Below, piece by piece: positions 1-6,664 of a stretch of DNA of 6,664 bases (position 1 is the first letter of the stretch; every line of letters starts with the position of its first letter). The stretch spans positions 1-6,664 of the forward strand of contig CAJXHR010000032.1 of the NCBI GenBank assembly GCA_913054525.1, written 5' to 3'. The notes beneath the pieces were generated by a model. The model saw only the letters and a program-made list of their open reading frames with translations. It had not been told where the DNA came from and made no database searches. This DNA comes from an uncultured bacterium (lineage in GTDB: Bacteria; Patescibacteriota; Minisyncoccia; Spechtbacterales; HO2-43-30). Made by a program: the position numbers and the translations under genes.

Positions 1-303
1 ATACACGCGCGGCATTGGCAGGCCCGCGGTTATAGAAAGGTTTTCTATAATCCTATATAGCTCCGGCGCATCTTCCTTTTTTATCGGCTTTGCATGGCTC
101 ATGCGAAGCACGAGCTTATCGGACCACCAATATGAACCGACGCTCATCAATATGCTGAATATCACCGCGATATATAAAATACTGGGACTTCCGAACCAAT
201 AACTCATAAACCATCCGAACCCGATTATAAAAAACAAAAAGACCGTAATAAGCAGCCATGTTTTGCGAATATTAGAATCCTTGTGAGAGTAGAGAGTGGC
301 CAT
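1..303 (-). CDS. htpX: HtpX-type M48 membrane metalloprotease, N-terminal part
   Basis: The first 101 residues are visible; the gene runs off the left edge, so the HExxH zinc site that defines M48 proteases lies outside the window. The protein opens with MATLYSHKDSNIRKTW, the usual HtpX beginning. Two hydrophobic segments follow, at about residues 15-36 and 41-60. Then come a SDKLVL segment and the block DAPELYRIIENL...AGLPMPRVY (about residues 78-101), which normally leads into the protease domain. HtpX is a membrane zinc protease that degrades misfolded membrane proteins. The ATG overlaps the lemA stop by one base (TAATG), so the two are probably translationally coupled in one operon. There is only a weak purine stretch (GGAAG) about 11 bases upstream, which fits coupling. 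Identification rests on recalled family sequence and is firm for this part; intactness of the rest is unknown. Confidence 0.93.
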   Translation of the reverse strand, partial: MATLYSHKDSNIRKTWLLITVFLFFIIGFGWFMSYWFGSPSILYIAVIFSILMSVGSYWWSDKLVLRMSHAKPIKKEDAPELYRIIENLSITAGLPMPRVY

Positions 304-857
304 TAAAACTTAACTTCCGGCACTTCGCGCTCTTCCTCCACTTGCACCTCAAAAAGTTCTGCCTGTTTAAATCCGAACATTTTTGCGATAAAGTTTGCCG
401 GGAACGATTCGATTTTTGTATTCAGCGACATAACATTGTTATTGTAAAATCTTCGCGAAGCCATAATCTTATCCTCTGTGTCGCGAAGCTCGCGCTGAAG
501 CTCCACGAAATTTGCGGATGCTTTAAGATCGGGGTAATTTTCCGAAACCGCAAACAGCGTCTTGAGCGCACCCGTGAGCATATTTTCAGACTCCTGCACA
601 TCATGCTGATTTTGCGCGGCAAGCGTTGCGGTGCGCGCTTTTGTCACTTCCTCGAGCACTCCCCGCTCATGCGCCATATAACCCTTCACCGACTTAATAA
701 GATTCGGAATAAGATTGTGCCTGCGCTTGAGTTGTACATCGATGTCAGCCCACGCCTCTTTCATCCGGTTTCGCAAGCGAACAAAGCCGTTGTATGTAAA
801 CACAAGCCAAAGAACAATAAATACTGCAATGGCTATAGTGATATAAGTTATATTCAT
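303..857 (-). CDS. lemA: LemA family membrane protein
   Basis: This is a complete 184-aa protein of usual LemA length. One hydrophobic segment at about residues 4-21 should anchor it, followed by a long helical domain. Family hallmarks are visible: WADIDVQLKRRHNLIPNL (about 36-53), ENYPDLKA with LQRELRDTEDKI (about 106-132), and ASRRFYNNNV with a SFPANFIAKMFGF stretch near the C terminus. LemA-fold proteins are helical bundles at the membrane whose biochemical role is poorly defined; frequent pairing with htpX suggests a part in membrane proteostasis. The ATG at 857-855 is preferred because the next in-frame Met (residue 32) would remove the membrane helix. No Shine-Dalgarno sequence precedes it: the seven bases before ATG are CAAACTT, and a 26-bp hairpin lies directly upstream. 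Confidence 0.95.
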   Translation of the reverse strand: MNITYITIAIAVFIVLWLVFTYNGFVRLRNRMKEAWADIDVQLKRRHNLIPNLIKSVKGYMAHERGVLEEVTKARTATLAAQNQHDVQESENMLTGALKTLFAVSENYPDLKASANFVELQRELRDTEDKIMASRRFYNNNVMSLNTKIESFPANFIAKMFGFKQAELFEVQVEEEREVPEVKF

Positions 858-864
858 AAGTTTG

Positions 865-921
865 AAATAAACGGCTAAATAAATGGCTAAATGGCTTAGC
901 CATTTATTTAGCCGTTTATTT
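865..921. repeat. Perfect 26-bp inverted repeat made of 12-bp units, in the lemA leader
   Basis: Arms at 865-890 and 896-921 are perfectly complementary around a 5-base loop (891-895). Each arm holds a tandem 12-mer: ATAAACGGCTAA (867-878) and ATAAATGGCTAA (879-890), mirrored by TTAGCCATTTAT (896-907) and TTAGCCGTTTAT (908-919). There are thus two direct and two inverted copies. A shorter alternative pairing (889-896 with 898-905) is also possible. The element ends seven bases upstream of the lemA ATG. No run of T follows the stem on either strand, so it does not look like an intrinsic terminator. It could be an operator array, an mRNA-stabilising or translation-controlling 5' hairpin, or a REP-like element; the sequence alone does not decide. 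Confidence 0.85.
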
Positions 922-941
922 TGGCTTAATTATATGGTCTT

Positions 942-969
942 ATTATACTATTTTTTCACAAAATGAAAA
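942..969 (-). promoter_or_regulatory. Candidate promoter for lemA-htpX
   Basis: On the minus strand a perfect TATAAT lies at 947-942, with a four-of-six -35 match (TTTTCA, 969-964) at 16 bp. The -35 would fall inside the groEL terminator stem. A second TATAAT lies at 934-929 without a convincing -35. Use of either would place the long hairpin near the 5' end of the lemA mRNA. The region is AT-rich, so chance matches are likely. Confidence 0.35.
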
Positions 970-993
970 GCCCCTAAGTGGGGCTTTTCATTT
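961..993 (-). terminator. Rho-independent terminator after groEL
   Basis: A perfect 14-bp stem (961-974 with 980-993) has the loop TAAGT. Its core is AAAAGCCCC / GGGGCTTTT, so on the minus strand the GC core is followed by TTTTCATTTTG. It starts seven bases past the groEL stop, separating groESL from lemA. It is symmetrical enough to work in both directions. Confidence 0.9.
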
Positions 994-999
994 ACAGCA

Positions 1000-2953
<1,954 letters not shown>

Positions 2954-2957
2954 TTTC

Positions 2958-2974
2958 TTATAATCTAATTATAA
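2958..2974 (-). promoter_or_regulatory. AU-only hairpin directly upstream of the groES start
   Basis: On the minus strand TTATAAT (2974-2968), loop TAG, and ATTATAA (2964-2958) form a perfect 7-bp stem made only of A-U pairs; a flanking G-U pair could extend it. It ends four bases before the groES ATG. An all-AU stem should be weak and could open with temperature, so an RNA-thermometer-like role is conceivable. The fold is seen in the sequence; the function is speculation, and such stems arise easily in AT-rich DNA. Confidence 0.45.
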
Positions 2975-2986
2975 ATAATCTATACT

Positions 2987-3013
2987 TTATCAGAAGTGAC
3001 CTTCGACTGATAA
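2987..3013 (-). promoter_or_regulatory. Inverted repeat in the early groESL leader
   Basis: TTATCAG (3013-3007) and CTGATAA (2993-2987) are perfect inverted copies 13 bases apart. Inside, GAAG/CTTC can pair around a GTCA loop in an alternative bulged stem. The element begins about ten bases after the expected transcription start. Its place is where the HrcA operator CIRCE often sits, but the sequence does not match CIRCE. It could be an operator for another regulator or an RNA structure. Confidence 0.45.
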
Positions 3014-3029
3014 TTTTAACCTACACTAT

Positions 3030-3057
3030 ATTATAGGAGTATATAAAAAATTGTCAA
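3030..3057 (-). promoter_or_regulatory. Consensus sigma-70 promoter of groES-groEL
   Basis: On the minus strand TTGACA (3057-3052) and TATAAT (3035-3030) are both perfect consensus hexamers with a 16-bp spacer. Transcription should start near 3023, giving a leader of about 70 bases before the groES ATG. The strength suggests high basal expression by the housekeeping sigma factor rather than a sigma-32-type heat-shock promoter. Confidence 0.9.
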
Positions 3058-3065
3058 TATGCTGT

Positions 3066-3097
3066 GCAAAATAAAAACCCCGCAAGTTATTGCGGGG
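3066..3097 (-). terminator. Rho-independent terminator after the 35-aa membrane protein gene
   Basis: A perfect 8-bp GC-rich stem, CCCCGCAA / TTGCGGGG (3078-3085 with 3090-3097), has a 4-base loop. On the minus strand it is followed by TTTTTATTTT. It lies 28 bases past the small gene's stop and just upstream of the groESL -35 box, so the small gene is a separate transcription unit. Confidence 0.92.
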
Positions 3098-3125
3098 CAT
3101 AGGCCTTGAATTAGATGATATATCC

Positions 3126-3233
3126 TCACTCGAATAAATAAATGACGATGACTGCACTTGCAGTAAAAACTGCCGCAACTATCACAAACGCAGCCACAGA
3201 AACCTGGATCCATATTTTTGTCATATCGCTCAT
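3126..3233 (-). CDS. Small single-helix membrane protein, 35 aa, not recognised
   Basis: I do not recognise this protein. It starts MSDMTKIWIQ and ends IYLFE. Residues 7-34 are almost wholly hydrophobic (Ile, Val, Ala, Phe), with small residues at S12, A14, A15, A20, A21, A25, S26 and A27 that could favour helix packing. A single transmembrane helix is clear; Lys6 before it and Glu35 at its end suggest N-in orientation. The start at 3233 is chosen because GGGAGGGGAG lies just upstream with proper spacing; a further upstream ATG at 3326 would place this ribosome site inside the gene and overlap the lipB promoter. The stop is TGA. A strong terminator follows. The well-formed ribosome site and terminator argue for a real gene. 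It lies upstream of groESL on the same strand and divergent from lipB; no function can be inferred. Confidence 0.72.
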   Translation of the reverse strand: MSDMTKIWIQVSVAAFVIVAAVFTASAVIVIYLFE

Positions 3234-3234
3234 A

Positions 3235-3245
3235 TCTCCCCTCCC
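3235..3245 (-). promoter_or_regulatory. Strong Shine-Dalgarno for the 35-aa protein
   Basis: On the minus strand GGGAGGGGAGA precedes ATG at 3233-3231. The GGAGG core is six bases from that ATG but 15 bases from the next in-frame ATG (3224), so it decides the start. Confidence 0.8.
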
Positions 3246-3278
3246 ATAACCTATGGAATTATTCAATGAACACAAAAT

Positions 3279-3307
3279 AGAATAACATATCAAGACGTAA
3301 ATAGTAA
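3279..3307 (-). promoter_or_regulatory. Possible extended -10 promoter for the 35-aa protein
   Basis: On the minus strand TATG-T-TATTCT (3289-3279) resembles an extended -10 element; the -35 position (TTACTA, 3307-3302) is a poor match. It would give a leader of about 40 bases. No better candidate was seen between this gene and lipB. Confidence 0.3.
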
Positions 3308-3311
3308 AATC

Positions 3312-3339
3312 TTGAAAAATTGTCACTATGTGGTATAAG
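3312..3339 (+). promoter_or_regulatory. Promoter of lipB, extended -10
   Basis: TTGAAA (3312-3317) and TATAAG (3334-3339) are spaced by 16 bp, with TG in the extended -10 position (3331-3332). Transcription would start near 3346, about 36 bases before the lipB ATG at 3382. This placement also excludes the in-frame ATG at 3328, which lies inside the promoter. Confidence 0.7.
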
Positions 3340-3366
3340 GGAATGTGTACTTTTACAAAATTTTAT

Positions 3367-3374
3367 AAGGAGGT
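3367..3374 (+). promoter_or_regulatory. Consensus Shine-Dalgarno of lipB
   Basis: AAGGAGGT lies seven bases before ATG at 3382 and fixes that codon as the start, rather than the earlier in-frame ATGs at 3328 and 3343. Confidence 0.93.
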
Positions 3375-3381
3375 GCTTCTA

Positions 3382-4257
3382 ATGGCTAAGTTCTTTTGGA
3401 ACCTAAGACACGGCCGTAGCCATGCCGGCAAAAACAGCGATCCCGAGCGCCTCTGCCTGATTCAAGACGCGCTCGCCATGCAGGAAATGTTTTTGAAGCG
3501 AAAAATACTGGGGGCGCCCCCCGATAACGAATACCAATTTCTTCTCTTTGTCGAACATAACCGTACATATGTATGCACGCAAAAAGACCAGGAGAGAATG
3601 AACGAGCTTGGCGACAACGCTAAACTATTTCGCCCGGATATGGCAAGCTCTAATCCTCCCCTTTATGTGCTCACCGAGAACCGGGGCGGATCTATCACAT
3701 ATCATGGCCCGGGCCAGCTTACCTGCTATATGATTCTTTGCGAGGAAGAGGTGGGAATAAAAAGCCCACATCAAATAGCTACAATCATCGATGAAGCAAT
3801 CAAAGATTTTCTTTCTGAATTTGCGGTAACCGCCTATACCACCCAAGAGCTTTGCAAAATTACAAACCCCCGCATCCGCGAAAACCTTATTTCACACGGA
3901 TTAATGAATGCTGATTCCAAAAATGAGAGCAGTATTCTAATGGCGGCTCAAGGCGTATGGGTTATTGACCGGGACGAGGCAAAAAAAATTGCTTCCAGGG
4001 GAATTCGGCGAGTATCCCACTCATATCCGGATGGCACCACAAAACATTTCCTGAAGTATGGTTTTGCGGTAAATCTTTCCACTGAACTGGAATATTTCGA
4101 TCGTATATATCCTTGCGGCGAAGATATCCAAATGACCACGCTTGAGCAAATCGCCCAGGATTGTCCGCCGATTCACAAAGCGGCGCCTATGATGGCGGAA
4201 GCACTTATAAAATCTTTCCGCAAATTTACCAAAAAAGAATCTCATAAGCTAATATAA
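3382..4257 (+). CDS. lipB: Octanoyl-[carrier protein]:protein N-octanoyltransferase LipB, enlarged
   Basis: LipB moves an octanoyl group from acyl carrier protein to the lipoyl-domain lysine of enzymes such as E2; LipA then inserts sulfur to make lipoate. The signature RGGSITYHGPGQL lies at residues 101-113. AQGVWV (189-194) precedes KKIASRG, which holds the likely catalytic lysine Lys202. IYPCGEDIQMTTLEQ holds the likely catalytic Cys245. At 291 aa it is longer than the usual 210-250 aa. Extra sequence appears near residues 38-50, about 152-188, and between Lys202 and Cys245 (43 residues apart, against about 34 as I recall it). In the usual HGFALN-type segment the His position reads Tyr (Tyr226, in KYGFAVN). 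RGG...YHGPGQ argues for LipB rather than LplA/LipM. It converges on the E2 gene, whose lipoyl domain is its expected substrate. Confidence 0.93.
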   Translation: MAKFFWNLRHGRSHAGKNSDPERLCLIQDALAMQEMFLKRKILGAPPDNEYQFLLFVEHNRTYVCTQKDQERMNELGDNAKLFRPDMASSNPPLYVLTENRGGSITYHGPGQLTCYMILCEEEVGIKSPHQIATIIDEAIKDFLSEFAVTAYTTQELCKITNPRIRENLISHGLMNADSKNESSILMAAQGVWVIDRDEAKKIASRGIRRVSHSYPDGTTKHFLKYGFAVNLSTELEYFDRIYPCGEDIQMTTLEQIAQDCPPIHKAAPMMAEALIKSFRKFTKKESHKLI

Positions 4258-4258
4258 A

Positions 4259-4281
4259 AAGGCATCCTATTAGGATGCCTT
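4259..4281. terminator. Bidirectional terminator between lipB and E2
   Basis: AAGGCATCCT (4259-4268) and AGGATGCCTT (4272-4281) form a 10-bp stem with a 3-base loop. T-rich tracts follow on both sides: TTATTTTATT on the plus strand and TTTTTATATT on the minus. It fills the 22-bp gap between the convergent genes, and its right arm overlaps the E2 stop codon. Confidence 0.88.
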
Positions 4282-5707
4282 ATTTTATTACAAAATCCTG
4301 ACTAAACAGCTCTCGAAATTCTTCAGAATCACTCTTGCTTTCTATGTACTGCTTTAGCGCGTTTACAAATTCAAGCGCGGGTACGCCGTCAAACAAACGA
4401 TGGTCAAAGCTGAATGCTAGAGTCATATTGTAGCGGATATTAAAGTCCTCTTTCTTTTTTATCACACCCTTCATCAACATCGGATCAAACAACCGAATCA
4501 ACTCGGAAATAAATTTGTCATCCGGGAATTGCTTTATAGCCCCCAGTACCAGTATCATGCCCGTCGGACGTTCTTTCCCGCTTGTTTCTTTGGTATACGG
4601 CACAATAGAATCGGGATTTTCTCCTCCCATCGCGCCCACATTATTCACCGTGAAGGTCAGGTCACGCAATTCGGACAATTTAATCTTTAGAATCATGGCC
4701 CGTTGAACTTTGTCGTGTGTTGCGAGCATAAGATCACGGAAGGATAGCGTCTCGGCATTTTGTATGACCGGGACCATCAATCCTTCTGGCGCCTGAATCG
4801 CGATGCCGACATTGACATGCTTAAATAAATAGGCGTCTTTTTTATCTTTATCCCAGTAGGCATTTATTATTCCGAATTTTTTCCGCTGGTCGTGCAACAA
4901 TCTTGTCGCCATAAACATGAACAGCCCCGTAAAACTAAAGTCCGTGCCGGTATCCTCGCGCCAAGTTTCACGGCGCTCTCGATAAAATTTCCGCAAATTC
5001 GTTACATCAATTGTAATCGCGTCGCCGGCCTTAGGAATCTCTTCATGACTCTTGGCCATATAATGCGCAATAGCCTTGCGGATTGGCATCGCATTTAGCG
5101 GTTCGCGATCATCAAACACTTGCTCGGGTTCTGGCTGGACTCTTTCCTCGACGGACTGCTCCGCTACCATCTCCTCCACATCAGCACGCATGATACGGCC
5201 GCCAAGACCGGTACCTTCGACGGTGTTTATATCAATCCCCTGCTCGCGGGCTATTCTACGGGCCACAGGGGCAGCTCCAGCTCGCCTGGGTTCCTCCTCC
5301 GGATGAGACACCTCTTCGACGACCTCTACTTCTTTTGCGACCGGCTTCTCGGGGACTGTTTCCTCTGCGACGTCGTCGATCTCTATATAGCCGAGCTCGG
5401 GAAGAAGTATCCTGCCGAATGGCGTATCCTCTGATCTTGCAGGAAGCTCTTCTTCGTCTTTGGTAACGCCGACTTCCCATTCTTCGTCTTCTTGATATGT
5501 AATCGAAAATATTGTCCCGGTCCAGGCAGATTGCAGCTCCTCGGTAACCTTATCGGTTTCCACCTCCACAATAATCTCACCTTCGGTAACCGCATCTCCG
5601 GGTTTCTTTGCCCAGCTCTTTATCCTTGCGGAGATGAAATCATCTTCGGGATTGGTAATTCCCAAGCCCCTCAAACTTTCAATAAGAAAACCGAATTTTG
5701 CTTTCAT
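4280..5707 (-). CDS. 2-oxo acid dehydrogenase E2 (dihydrolipoamide acyltransferase)
   Basis: This is a complete 475-aa E2 core subunit of a pyruvate- or branched-chain-type dehydrogenase complex. It carries acyl groups on a lipoyl arm and passes them to CoA. An N-terminal lipoyl domain spans about residues 1-85, with the lipoyl lysine Lys53 in VETDKVT. A Glu/Val/Pro-rich linker follows. A peripheral-subunit-binding domain spans about 143-181 (APVARRIAREQGID...GTGLGGRI). The catalytic domain runs from about 205, with FTVNNVG (352-358) and FSFDHRLFDG (432-441) holding the active-site His436 and Asp440. The lipoyl domain has an extended start (ESLRGLGITNPEDDF) unlike the usual short LGEGI-type turn. 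AGGTGAT at 5717-5711 serves as ribosome site, and its first bases overlap the E1-beta stop, so the two are coupled. Substrate (pyruvate or branched-chain) cannot be told from this gene. Confidence 0.94.
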   Translation of the reverse strand: MKAKFGFLIESLRGLGITNPEDDFISARIKSWAKKPGDAVTEGEIIVEVETDKVTEELQSAWTGTIFSITYQEDEEWEVGVTKDEEELPARSEDTPFGRILLPELGYIEIDDVAEETVPEKPVAKEVEVVEEVSHPEEEPRRAGAAPVARRIAREQGIDINTVEGTGLGGRIMRADVEEMVAEQSVEERVQPEPEQVFDDREPLNAMPIRKAIAHYMAKSHEEIPKAGDAITIDVTNLRKFYRERRETWREDTGTDFSFTGLFMFMATRLLHDQRKKFGIINAYWDKDKKDAYLFKHVNVGIAIQAPEGLMVPVIQNAETLSFRDLMLATHDKVQRAMILKIKLSELRDLTFTVNNVGAMGGENPDSIVPYTKETSGKERPTGMILVLGAIKQFPDDKFISELIRLFDPMLMKGVIKKKEDFNIRYNMTLAFSFDHRLFDGVPALEFVNALKQYIESKSDSEEFRELFSQDFVIK

Positions 5708-5710
5708 TTC

Positions 5711-5717
5711 ATCACCT
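5711..5717 (-). promoter_or_regulatory. Shine-Dalgarno of E2 overlapping the E1-beta stop
   Basis: On the minus strand AGGTGAT shares AG with the TAG stop of the preceding gene and lies three bases before the E2 ATG, with its AGG seven bases away. Seven bases match the anti-Shine-Dalgarno complement. The arrangement suggests coupled translation of E1-beta and E2. Confidence 0.75.
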
Positions 5718-6664
5718 ACCTGTACTCCATACCCTCACGTATCGCATTCGCCAGCTTGCCGGACCGGTGCATAACCCGCCCTGTCTTTGTCACATAATAG
5801 GGCAAACGCGCCCAGACAAGCTCTTCGACGGATGGGGTGACCAAATCGCCCTCCATGCCCGCGCATACTATCTCTATCGCGTCATAAGTAAGGATATCTC
5901 CGAGAACTCCATTTTTGCCGACGAGCTTTGATCTTATATAGTGTCCCGCACCGGTAAATTCATCCGCGGCCTGCATTATCACGAGTCGACCGGTCTTCTT
6001 TACGGATTTCTTAATTGTTTCAAAGTCAGTGGGATAAACAGTTCGGAGATCTATTACCTCCGCATCTATTTTCTCGTCCTTTGCCAAAAAGTCGGCTTCG
6101 TTCTTTGCCGCAGAAACTGCTGCGGCACCATACGCGACAACAGTAAAGTCCTTGCCCGGGCGCACGATATTCGCCTTTCCAAAAGGAATAATATACGGCT
6201 CAACGGGCACATCCCTTGAAAACTCCGGCAAACTTGCCGCGGAAATCTCAAGGATAAGCGCGACTGGGCCATCGTAGTAATAGCAGGCGCGTACAAGACC
6301 TACAAGGTCATATGCGTTTGAGGGAAACAGTATTACAAGTCCCCTCGTGGGAAGAAGTTCGGCCTCTACATATCGCTCGTGATACTCTCCCGACCCGCCA
6401 CTGCGCACAACGCCGCAGGGAAATACCGAGACAAACCTGAACTTCATTTTTCTCTGGTACCATTGGATGCCCGCGACTTTGATAAACTTTTGCGCCTCTG
6501 CTCCGAACCAGCCAAATTGAAACTCGGCAAACGGCTTTGAGCCGTAAAGCGCGCGTCCCCCCGCTGTCTCGATAATTGCGGATTCGGAAAGCGGAGCATT
6601 CCAGATCCTGGCAGGACCAAACTCGCCAATAAGGCCGTCCAATAGATTAACCTTTCCTTCTTCT
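5716..6664 (-). CDS. 2-oxo acid dehydrogenase E1 component, beta subunit, 5' end missing
   Basis: 315 C-terminal residues are visible. The frame stays open to the right edge, reading EEGKVNLLDGLIGEFGPARIW, so the gene starts outside; about 30-50 residues, including the usual cofactor-contacting GE(D/E) segment, should be missing. E1 is a thiamine-diphosphate enzyme that decarboxylates 2-oxo acids and transfers the acyl group to E2. Visible family features are APLSESAIIETAGGRAL (as in the usual PISE..IVG.A.G.A), EFQFGWF, the loop GSGEYHERY keeping a His where E1-beta has its conserved loop His, IVRPGKDFTVVAYG, and the transketolase C-terminal domain with AEVIDLRTVYPTD and KKTGRLVIMQ. The usual (E)AP.TGG.G segment reads QAADEFTGAGHY. 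It ends eight bases before E2. E1-alpha is not in the window. Confidence 0.9.
   Translation of the reverse strand, partial: EEGKVNLLDGLIGEFGPARIWNAPLSESAIIETAGGRALYGSKPFAEFQFGWFGAEAQKFIKVAGIQWYQRKMKFRFVSVFPCGVVRSGGSGEYHERYVEAELLPTRGLVILFPSNAYDLVGLVRACYYYDGPVALILEISAASLPEFSRDVPVEPYIIPFGKANIVRPGKDFTVVAYGAAAVSAAKNEADFLAKDEKIDAEVIDLRTVYPTDFETIKKSVKKTGRLVIMQAADEFTGAGHYIRSKLVGKNGVLGDILTYDAIEIVCAGMEGDLVTPSVEELVWARLPYYVTKTGRVMHRSGKLANAIREGMEYR

Noticed and set aside
342..878. Long plus-strand open frames opposite lemA and groEL (for example 342-878, 1303-1980, 1990-2640, 2105-2671)
   Set aside because: They are antisense shadows of well-identified genes and show no family resemblance or ribosome sites.
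865..921. The long hairpin as an intrinsic terminator
   Set aside because: Neither side has a following T run, the stem is AT-rich, and the groEL terminator already lies at 961-993.
2954..3030. A CIRCE element (TTAGCACTC-N9-GAGTGCTAA) in the groESL leader
   Set aside because: No match or near match was found; the inverted repeat present has a different sequence and spacing.
3126..3326. A 66-aa version of the small membrane protein
   Set aside because: The extension starts without a ribosome site, reads through the strong Shine-Dalgarno sequence as codons and overlaps the lipB promoter.
3328..3381. An earlier in-frame start of lipB at 3328 giving a 309-aa protein
   Set aside because: The ATG falls inside the predicted promoter and the added residues do not resemble LipB; the consensus Shine-Dalgarno sequence points to 3382.
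6640..6642. A TTG start for E1-beta at 6642
   Set aside because: The frame continues open to the edge and the protein lacks the N-terminal part of the family, so the true start lies outside the window.

Overview
The window looks like a piece of a small, compact bacterial genome. My best guess is a Candidate Phyla Radiation (Patescibacteria) member, possibly a parcubacterium. The grounds are the adjacent lemA-htpX pair, the Met/Gly-rich GroEL tail ending in MDY, short intergenic gaps, and several genes without an obvious Shine-Dalgarno sequence. This placement is inference. TAA, TAG and TGA all appear to act as stops, so there is no sign of TGA recoding.

Layout from left to right: htpX (5' part only, minus) and lemA (minus) overlap by one base. 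A 142-bp gap follows, holding the groEL terminator, an AT-rich candidate promoter and a perfect 26-bp hairpin built from 12-bp repeats. Next come groEL and groES (minus), with a consensus sigma-70 promoter and two leader hairpins but no CIRCE operator. Beyond another terminator is an unrecognised 35-aa single-helix membrane protein (minus) with a strong Shine-Dalgarno sequence. lipB is the only plus-strand gene, with its own extended -10 promoter and a consensus Shine-Dalgarno sequence. It converges on the E2 and E1-beta genes of a 2-oxo acid dehydrogenase complex (minus), sharing a bidirectional terminator with them; E1-beta runs off the right edge.

Two themes emerge. One is protein quality control: the GroES/GroEL folding machine beside the HtpX membrane protease and its frequent neighbour LemA. 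The other is lipoate-dependent 2-oxo acid oxidation: LipB makes the octanoyl-protein precursor of the lipoyl group carried by E2, which receives the acyl group from E1. E1-alpha, E3 and LipA are not in this window. The items most worth a second look are the 35-aa membrane protein, the lemA leader palindrome, the groES leader hairpin next to its start codon, and the enlarged LipB paired with the dehydrogenase genes in what may be a reduced genome. I found no CRISPR array, tRNA, rRNA, insertion sequence or clearly new multi-gene system.
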